Source of the DNA: an uncultured Bacteroidota bacterium
GTDB lineage: Bacteria > Bacteroidota > Bacteroidia > Flavobacteriales > Flavobacteriaceae
Assembly: GCA_903837025.1 (NCBI GenBank)
Contig: CAILTC010000392.1
Span: 1-5,106, forward strand
Direction: 5' to 3'
Length of the DNA stretch: 5,106 bases
Every line of letters begins with the position of its first letter. Positions within the stretch are counted from its first letter, which is position 1. This document shows positions 1 to 5,106 of the stretch, piece by piece. Position numbers and translations under genes: made by a program. A model generated the notes under the pieces. That model did not search any database and was not told the DNA's origin. It saw nothing but the letters and a program-made list of their open reading frames with translations.

Positions 1-990
1 ATAATCAATTTTTGGAGAATTATCTAAAGTTAAGTTGTAATTATTGGAGTTGTCATCCATAATTTGGACGGTAATGTCTGAGGTGTAATAGGCTTTGTTG
101 ATGTTGAAAATAAAATTTCCATTTGCATCAGTTTTTACAACTTTAAAGACAAAAGATTTGGCAGGAAGTGAAAAGGCAATTGTTAAATTTTCAATTTTAT
201 CTGTATTGTTTTTTGCGGTAACTTTACCGGAAATAATTTCACCCCTAAGTTCAGGTAAAATTATATTTTTTTCTAAACTGTTTAATTCGATACTTTTATT
301 GGATGAATTAAGAGCGAAATTTGTTGCCGAAATTTGATTTTTTAGCATTAATTCATCTAATTTCCTTACGGATAATGAATAATTTCCATCTTCAAAAACC
401 GAATTGAAAGTTTCTATTTTTAAATCTACTAACTCGCGATTTGTGAATGTTTTTTTGTTCAGTTTGAATTTTACATTTTCATTTGTAACTGTTTTTTCGT
501 TCGAAAAAGCTTCTTTATTAGAAATTAAAGCATTGTCTACCGTCTTTCTTTCAGCGGCAATATAAGGATTAATGATTGTAATATCTGTTTGGAATAGTTC
601 TGAAACGGGTTTGTTAAGCATCCAATTTGTATAACCGATAAGTTTGTAATTCCCTGTTTTTAATGTTGTTGGTATAAAATAATCTCCTTGTCCTTTTGTG
701 CTTTCTAAAATTATTTTGTTTTTGAAAATATTTTCTTTGTCACTATTTATAAGTTCAACATAAGCAACTTTGCTCACTGTGCTAGGTTTTTTGTTGCTAG
801 CATTTAGACAATAAACTTTATAATAGAGTGTTTCTCCTGTAACAAAGGTTGTTGAATTTGTATGCACAAATACGGTTTCATCTATTGAAACGGTTTGGGT
901 TTCGTTAGCTGAAATTAGTTGTTGAGCCGAAATAGGTAGCTGAAATACTGTCATTAGTATTAAGAGCAAAATGTGTTTTATTCTTCCCAA
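1..990 (-). CDS. Secreted MG2/macroglobulin-like multidomain protein, N-terminal ~330 residues (partial, runs off the left edge)
   Basis: The frame is open from the window edge to an in-frame stop at 1006-1008 and has no ATG before 952-954. A TTG at 988-990 is the best start: it gives MGRIKHILLLILMTVFQLPISA, a good signal peptide with basic residues, a hydrophobic core and cleavage near A22. The ATG would leave only MTVFQLPISAQ, with no basic region. Residues ~36-143 look like an MG2 domain of the Bacteroidota type: FVTGETLYYKVYCLNA (49-64), GQGDY (100-104), LKTGNYKLIGYTNWM (110-124), INPY (140-143). Residues ~165-235 resemble a second macroglobulin-type sandwich (KFKLNKKTFTNRELVDLKIE, then GNYSLSVRKLDEL). 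Residues ~250-330 look like a carboxypeptidase-regulatory-like domain (ISGKVTAKNNT, then TDANGNFIFNINKAY). Full-length relatives are, from memory, roughly 750-900 residues, so over half is probably missing. It is exported and coupled to the DUF4249 gene. Role unknown; no thioester region of true alpha-2-macroglobulins can be judged from this part. Confidence 0.85.
   Translation of the reverse strand, partial: MGRIKHILLLILMTVFQLPISAQQLISANETQTVSIDETVFVHTNSTTFVTGETLYYKVYCLNASNKKPSTVSKVAYVELINSDKENIFKNKIILESTKGQGDYFIPTTLKTGNYKLIGYTNWMLNKPVSELFQTDITIINPYIAAERKTVDNALISNKEAFSNEKTVTNENVKFKLNKKTFTNRELVDLKIETFNSVFEDGNYSLSVRKLDELMLKNQISATNFALNSSNKSIELNSLEKNIILPELRGEIISGKVTAKNNTDKIENLTIAFSLPAKSFVFKVVKTDANGNFIFNINKAYYTSDITVQIMDDNSNNYNLTLDNSPKIDY
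978..990 (-). other. 13-base gene overlap with proposed TTG start (translational coupling)
   Basis: The last codons of the DUF4249 gene (W-E-E-stop, TAA at 978-980) overlap the proposed TTG start of the MG2-type gene at 988-990 in another frame. Ribosomes finishing the lipoprotein would terminate 10 bases past this TTG, so re-initiation is plausible. No purine-rich Shine-Dalgarno sequence is visible upstream, which is usual for this phylum. The choice of TTG rests on the signal peptide it restores, not on a binding site. Confidence 0.5.
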
Positions 991-2171
991 AATAAAGGTT
1001 TTATGTTAGACGCAAACGTTGTGCAGTCACCGCATGGTGCAGGATAAATGTAATAAGTAATACCATCTTGATGGGAATAGGTCATAGAATGATTTTCTAA
1101 TGCTGTTGCTAATGCGTTTCCATTACAAAGAGGAAGGCCGAAACAAAAAAGAACTGACTCTACCGGACATTTTATATAATAGGGAGGTATGGCTTGTCCC
1201 GGAAATAAATCGAGATAATTAAAATAGACTCTTTTTGATGATACAGAAGCAACATCAAAAAAACCAATCACTTTTTCATTTGGATTGCTTACCGATTTTA
1301 AATTTCCATTTAAAAACCCAGGTTGTTTTGGAGATAAAACACTTTCGGATCCCGACATTTTATTTAGTGTTTCATAAAAGCTATAAGCAGCTAAGTTCTC
1401 TATGTATTGCCTTACCAAAATACTATAGCGATAAGAGATGATATAATTTTTATTACTGATAAAACGAATTGGAAAATTTAATCGATCTTCTGCGAGTTCA
1501 GCAGTGGTGGTCAAAATGATATCAGTAGATTTTTTTGAGCCATAGCATATTCGGGTGTTAAGAGAATTTGGGATTAAATTTATTTGTGGATTAGACTCAG
1601 CGTTTTTAGCAGGGATTACTACCGCAGTATTAAAGCTCCAATGTGGGGTTATTATTTTGTAGGTTTCTTCATATTCGAATCGGTAGTATTTTGAACTGTT
1701 TTTTGGATCATAACTATTTACTTTTATGCTAACGCCGGTTATTGTATCTTTTGTTTCAACGGCTATGTTTAAATCGTTAATAGGATTTATGGGAGACATA
1801 GTTTCAACAGTTGATTGATACGATTTTCCATTACTAGTTTTAATGTTCAAGCGGTATTCTCTTCCGGGAACGGCTTGAAATTCTGATTCAGAAATATAGG
1901 TGCCCGATTGTTCTGCAAAATTATATCGATTGCTAGCATTGTCTGTAATGTAAACAACTGCCCCAGTTTCTGCGGTTGTTGTAGTGTTTTCGAATTTTGA
2001 GGTTTTAGAAATTTTTATTTCTTGTGTTTTTAACTCATTTGTTATCGTTGCTTCTACAACTAGATCTTCTTCAAACGTATTGGTTAATAACGGGTATGTT
2101 TCTGTACAACTATTGAAAACGAAAGCTAACAGCATGAATAAAATACTATTTCTTGAATTATAATTTTTCAT
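978..2171 (-). CDS. DUF4249 family outer-membrane lipoprotein
   Basis: Predicted lipoprotein of 397 residues and likely partner of the adjacent TonB-dependent receptor. The N-terminus has a short basic region, a hydrophobic stretch (ILFMLLAFVF) and a lipobox-like F-N-S-C with the lipidated cysteine at C22. The mature protein opens with the family pattern TETYP...EEDLVVEATIT, a beta-rich domain over ~35-130. The C-terminal half carries family hallmarks: YSILVRQYIENLAAYSFYE (249-267), then QPGFLNGN (283-290), VIGFFDVASVSSKRVYF (301-317), and a cysteine-containing end with CGDC (380-383) and a final KPLFW. It has seven cysteines: C22, C209, C335, C343, C349, C380 and C383. The ATG lies 31 bases after the receptor stop, behind an A-rich leader (ATAAAAAA then ATG). 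The molecular function of DUF4249 is not established; an accessory ligand-binding role like that of SusD is inferred from gene pairing only. Confidence 0.92.
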   Translation of the reverse strand: MKNYNSRNSILFMLLAFVFNSCTETYPLLTNTFEEDLVVEATITNELKTQEIKISKTSKFENTTTTAETGAVVYITDNASNRYNFAEQSGTYISESEFQAVPGREYRLNIKTSNGKSYQSTVETMSPINPINDLNIAVETKDTITGVSIKVNSYDPKNSSKYYRFEYEETYKIITPHWSFNTAVVIPAKNAESNPQINLIPNSLNTRICYGSKKSTDIILTTTAELAEDRLNFPIRFISNKNYIISYRYSILVRQYIENLAAYSFYETLNKMSGSESVLSPKQPGFLNGNLKSVSNPNEKVIGFFDVASVSSKRVYFNYLDLFPGQAIPPYYIKCPVESVLFCFGLPLCNGNALATALENHSMTYSHQDGITYYIYPAPCGDCTTFASNIKPLFWEE

Positions 2172-2202
2172 TTTTTTATAAATCTATATAATTTGTTTTG
2201 AA
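2172..2202 (-). promoter_or_regulatory. A-rich translation-initiation leader of the DUF4249 gene
   Basis: The 31-base spacer between the receptor stop and the lipoprotein ATG is almost pure A/T on the coding strand and ends in a run of seven A directly before the ATG. Bacteroidota genes commonly use A-rich leaders instead of a Shine-Dalgarno sequence, so this fits an efficient initiation region. It has no hairpin and no convincing promoter, which supports read-through from the receptor gene. Confidence 0.45.
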
Positions 2203-4992
2203 CTAAAATTTAAAATCATAGGTTATACTCGGAATTGGTATTGAAAAAATAGATGTTTTATATCCTTTTATTCCTCCATTTTTATCGGTTATAAAATAAA
2301 TTGAATATGGATTGTTTCTACCTAAAACATTATAAATTGAAATATTCCAAAAACTATGTGCTAGTTTTTTGATTTTATGATTCCCTTCAATGTTTATACC
2401 TAGATCTAAACGAACATAATCGGGGATTCGGTATTGATTTCTATCGCTATAGAGTGTGTAATCTGCATTTCCGTAATGATAGGTGCCAATAGGGTAGGTT
2501 ATAGGCCTTCCTGTTTGATATAGAAAGTTGGTCGAAAAACTATACCGTTTTGTGAATTTATAATTTAAAATTAAGCTTAAATCATGAGGTTTGTCAAAAT
2601 TTGAAGGGAAATAGTTTCCGTTGTTTACCGTTTCAGAACTAAATTTACTATCGAGTTTTATTAAAGTACGAGAATAGGTATAACCTATCCAACCATTTAA
2701 TTTTCCGATTTGTTTTTTTAATAAAAGCTCAATTCCATACGCTTTTCCCTGCCCTTGTAAAAGTTCTGTTTCTATATTTTGATTCAGTAATAATTGGGCA
2801 CCTACTTTATAATCTAGAATATTGTATAATTGTTTATAATAGCCTTCAATGCTAATTTCGATATCATCATCATTCAAATTTTTGTACAAGCCTAATGAGT
2901 ATTGTTTGGCATTTTGAGGTTTAATGTTTGTATTCGAAAGAGACCAAGTGTCCGTTGGTGATTGAGTAACATTGCTTGAAAGTAGATGTATGTATTGTCT
3001 TGTTTGGTCATAACTTGCTTTTACAGAAAAGTCTTTGGTAAAAAAATAACGAGCAGCAAATCGGGGTTCAAATCCACCATACGTTTTTATGACTTCATTA
3101 TTCGAATAACTTTTGGTTCCTATAACAGTTTCATTACTCAATGGCATGTTTTCTTGATAAATCCTTTGATTAGCAGCGCCTAACGATGCATAAAGCGAAT
3201 ATCGAAATCCTAAATCGATCAGCAGTTTATTACTTAATTTATAACTGTCAGAAAGATAAACAGCCGACTCTAATCCTTTTTCTTTATTAATGTCAATCGG
3301 AAGTATTTGTGAATTTGCTTTAGTTGGGTTTTGGTATCCAGGGGAAATAGTATATAATTTGCTTTCTATTCCATAACTAAACTTATGTTTATCATTATAT
3401 AAATAATTAAAAGTCATCATTGTTTGACTTTCATTTATTTTGTAACCAAAGTCAAATCCATCTAGGCTATTGTTTGGATTATAACCAATATTAAATTTAT
3501 ATTCACTATTGGTAAAAATAAATGCGGCTTTGTGTTTTTTAGTGAAACTGTGATCCCATTTTAAGGAAGCCAGTCGGTTGCTATATTTGTATAGAGAATC
3601 AGATGTTATTTTAAAATGGTCTTGACTGTAATAAAGGGTTCCTTCAATAGAATTGTATGGATTAATAGTATTGTTATATTTAAGAATTCCATCATAAAAT
3701 CCAGCGGCACTATTTTTTAACGATTTATTATCTAAAGACTTCAAAACCCAATCAGAATAGGTTCCTCTTACTCCAAAAAGAATGCTAGATTTGTTTTTTT
3801 CAATGGGTAGTCCAAAACTAAGGTTTGATGTAATTGGGCCAACTGCTCCTTCTCCAGAGAATTTTTCTGGATTTCCGTTTTTTGTGGTGATATCAAAAAC
3901 GGAAGATAATCTCCCACCAAAAATAGCAGGAATACTTCCTTTATAAACATCAGCTTTTTTTGCGGTATAAGGATTTATGGCAGAGAATAACCCTAAGAAA
4001 TGTTGAGGGTTATATAAAACGGCATTGTCTAAAAGAATTAAATTTTGATCTTCTTTTCCGCCTCTAACATTAAAACCTGCAGATCCTTCCCCTGTAGTTT
4101 TGATTCCTGGAAAGGTAGTTGCAAGCTTTAAAATATCTCTTTCTCCTAGAATTAAAGGAACATTTTTTATTGCTTCAATGTCTATTGCTATTAATCCAGA
4201 GACTACAGATTCGGTTATTTTTTGTCCTTTCTTTTTGATTATAACTTCATCTAACTGATTTAATTTTTCATTAATAGTAATATCAAGATTTCCATCTTCA
4301 TAAAGCATCAATGTTTTTACTATTTCTTTATGGTTAAGGGATTTAATTTCAATAGTATTTACTCCTCTTGGAAGTTCTATGCTATAATACCCTTGGTCAT
4401 TACTAGAAGTATTAATGTTTTTGTTTCGTACTTTAATATAGATATTCGCTTCAGGTTTATTCGTTTCTTCATTTTTTATATATCCGGATAGGATGTATTT
4501 TTTTTTGGCTAACCCCTTATTTTCTTTACCAATAAATAATAGTAACGGTTTTTTTGTTTTACTAATGCTATTTAAGGAATCATATTGTTGATAGAAAACG
4601 GGGTTTTCATCATTGTTTTCAGATCCTTTATTCTCATTATTTGTTGGTGAATCGACAAAATAATTTGTAGGTAATTCATCGTGAATAGTGTTTTTTTGAG
4701 TTAGGATTACTTTGTTTTTGATAATAATAAAATTCAAATCAGTCTTGGTCAGAATTTTATTTAATAATACATCTAACGTAATGTTGTCATAACTACCTGT
4801 GATAAGATTTTTATTTGAATCTATCCATATAGGGTCAAAATAAAATTGATAGGAGGTTGACGATTCAATGGCTTTTATAACAGTTGTTAAAGTATCCTCT
4901 TTAAATAGAAAGGATAATTTAACATTAGAATTTTGGGAAAATAATAATTGATTTGAAAACAAAAAAAATAAGAGGAGTATTAGTTTTTTCAT
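2203..4992 (-). CDS. TonB-dependent outer-membrane receptor with STN and carboxypeptidase-regulatory-like N-terminal domains (DUF4249-associated type)
   Basis: Predicted outer-membrane active transporter, 929 residues, driven by TonB-ExbBD. Residues 1-19 are a Sec signal peptide (MKKLILLLFFLFSNQLLFS, then Q20). Residues ~25-98 match an STN domain, which in FecA-type receptors signals to a periplasmic anti-sigma factor. Residues ~100-165 are a polar Asn/Glu/Lys-rich linker. Residues ~166-245 form a carboxypeptidase-D-regulatory-like beta-sandwich (YILSGYIKNEETNKPEANIY, then a DQGYYSIELPRG turn) ending in the usual LDEV stretch. The plug (~255-370) carries GFNVRGG (306-312), DQNLILLDNAVLYNP and GSIPAIFGGRLSSVFDI, a signature of receptors paired with DUF4249 lipoproteins. 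The rest, ~380-929, is barrel and ends in the aromatic residue F929 expected of outer-membrane beta-barrels. The ATG directly precedes the signal peptide; the stop is TAG. Length is normal and no frameshift is seen. Family and location are firm; the substrate is unknown. Confidence 0.95.
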   Translation of the reverse strand: MKKLILLLFFLFSNQLLFSQNSNVKLSFLFKEDTLTTVIKAIESSTSYQFYFDPIWIDSNKNLITGSYDNITLDVLLNKILTKTDLNFIIIKNKVILTQKNTIHDELPTNYFVDSPTNNENKGSENNDENPVFYQQYDSLNSISKTKKPLLLFIGKENKGLAKKKYILSGYIKNEETNKPEANIYIKVRNKNINTSSNDQGYYSIELPRGVNTIEIKSLNHKEIVKTLMLYEDGNLDITINEKLNQLDEVIIKKKGQKITESVVSGLIAIDIEAIKNVPLILGERDILKLATTFPGIKTTGEGSAGFNVRGGKEDQNLILLDNAVLYNPQHFLGLFSAINPYTAKKADVYKGSIPAIFGGRLSSVFDITTKNGNPEKFSGEGAVGPITSNLSFGLPIEKNKSSILFGVRGTYSDWVLKSLDNKSLKNSAAGFYDGILKYNNTINPYNSIEGTLYYSQDHFKITSDSLYKYSNRLASLKWDHSFTKKHKAAFIFTNSEYKFNIGYNPNNSLDGFDFGYKINESQTMMTFNYLYNDKHKFSYGIESKLYTISPGYQNPTKANSQILPIDINKEKGLESAVYLSDSYKLSNKLLIDLGFRYSLYASLGAANQRIYQENMPLSNETVIGTKSYSNNEVIKTYGGFEPRFAARYFFTKDFSVKASYDQTRQYIHLLSSNVTQSPTDTWSLSNTNIKPQNAKQYSLGLYKNLNDDDIEISIEGYYKQLYNILDYKVGAQLLLNQNIETELLQGQGKAYGIELLLKKQIGKLNGWIGYTYSRTLIKLDSKFSSETVNNGNYFPSNFDKPHDLSLILNYKFTKRYSFSTNFLYQTGRPITYPIGTYHYGNADYTLYSDRNQYRIPDYVRLDLGINIEGNHKIKKLAHSFWNISIYNVLGRNNPYSIYFITDKNGGIKGYKTSIFSIPIPSITYDFKF

Positions 4993-4997
4993 TGGTC

Positions 4998-5106
4998 TTA
5001 TTTGGTTTGAATTAAAAGGTAATTACTGATGTATTTCATTAGATTTCTCATGAATTGGCTTGAATCAGCTTTCTTAATTTCTCTATTCATTAAATAAAAT
5101 TCGTTG
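4998..5106 (-). CDS. 3' end of an unidentified upstream gene (partial, runs off the right edge)
   Basis: A minus-strand frame is open from the window edge to a TAA at 4998-5000, giving 36 complete codons. The visible tail is lysine- and asparagine-rich, and its last half (NLMKYISNYLLIQTK) could form an amphipathic helix; the tail begins NEFYLMNREIKKADSSQ. The stop is only 5 bases before the ATG of the TonB-dependent receptor, spacing typical of a co-transcribed, translationally coupled neighbour. This is the main reason to think it is real. An in-frame ATG at 5088-5090 would give a 30-residue peptide, but the frame stays open upstream of it, so the end of a longer protein is more likely. I do not recognise the family. 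Because the receptor has an STN domain, an ECF sigma factor or another regulator would fit here, but nothing in these residues proves it. The tail does not look like the C-terminal domain of a FecR-type anti-sigma factor. Confidence 0.5.
   Translation of the reverse strand, partial: NEFYLMNREIKKADSSQFMRNLMKYISNYLLIQTK

Noticed and set aside
95..337. Plus-strand open frame of 80 codons
   Set aside because: It lies wholly antisense to the MG2-type coding frame, which has a signal peptide and recognisable domains. Its hydrophobic composition is what the complement of AT-rich coding sequence gives.
1235..1441. Plus-strand open frame of 68 codons
   Set aside because: It is antisense to the DUF4249 gene in a region with clear family motifs; no leader, no domain, no independent support.
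978..2202. Terminator between the genes
   Set aside because: Neither the 31-base spacer nor the overlapping junction near 978-990 shows a GC-containing inverted repeat followed by a T-run on the coding strand.
2172..2205. Possible promoter in front of the DUF4249 gene
   Set aside because: The coding strand holds TAGATTTA, close to the Bacteroidota -7 box TAnnTTTG, but it lacks the final G, has no clear TTG at the proper upstream distance, and sits about 10 bases from the ATG. It is likely chance in an A/T-only spacer.
2986..3183. Plus-strand open frame of 65 codons
   Set aside because: It is antisense to the beta-barrel part of the receptor and has no feature of its own.
3768..3950. Minus-strand open frame of 60 codons inside the receptor gene
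   Set aside because: It is an alternative frame across the plug/barrel junction, where the receptor frame carries strong family motifs.
1..5106. Insertion sequence, CRISPR array, tRNA or long repeats
   Set aside because: No repeated units, terminal inverted repeats, transposase motifs or tRNA-like cloverleaf were seen; practically the whole window is accounted for by minus-strand coding sequence.

Overview
The window is AT-rich (roughly 30% GC by eye) and looks like a member of the Bacteroidota, probably the Flavobacteriia. The evidence is the families present (a TonB-dependent receptor with STN and carboxypeptidase-regulatory-like N-terminal domains, and a DUF4249 lipoprotein), Lys/Asn/Ile-rich proteins, A-rich leaders without a clear Shine-Dalgarno sequence, and tight same-strand packing.

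Everything codes on the minus strand, so transcription runs from high to low coordinates. In that order the window holds: (1) the last 36 codons of an unidentified upstream reading frame (4998-5106); (2) a complete 929-residue TonB-dependent receptor (2203-4992), starting 5 bases after that frame's stop; (3) a complete 397-residue DUF4249 lipoprotein (978-2171), 31 bases downstream; (4) the first ~330 codons of a secreted, macroglobulin-like (MG2-type) multidomain protein that runs off the left edge (1-990). Gene 4 probably starts at a TTG that overlaps the end of the DUF4249 gene by 13 bases. No gap exceeds 31 bases. I see no tRNA, rRNA, insertion sequence, CRISPR array, convincing internal terminator or convincing internal promoter, so this reads as part of one operon whose two ends lie outside the window.

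The genes suggest a cell-envelope system. The receptor would be a 22-strand TonB-energised gated channel in the outer membrane. The DUF4249 lipoprotein would be its dedicated outer-membrane partner, by analogy with SusD beside SusC. The MG2-type protein would be a further exported, beta-rich component. The STN domain suggests that the receptor may also signal to a periplasmic anti-sigma factor, but no such gene can be identified here. The substrate is unknown. The receptor + DUF4249 pairing is a known arrangement of uncharacterised function in Bacteroidota. The points worth a second look are the MG2 partner, the non-ATG overlapping start, and the tightly coupled upstream frame.
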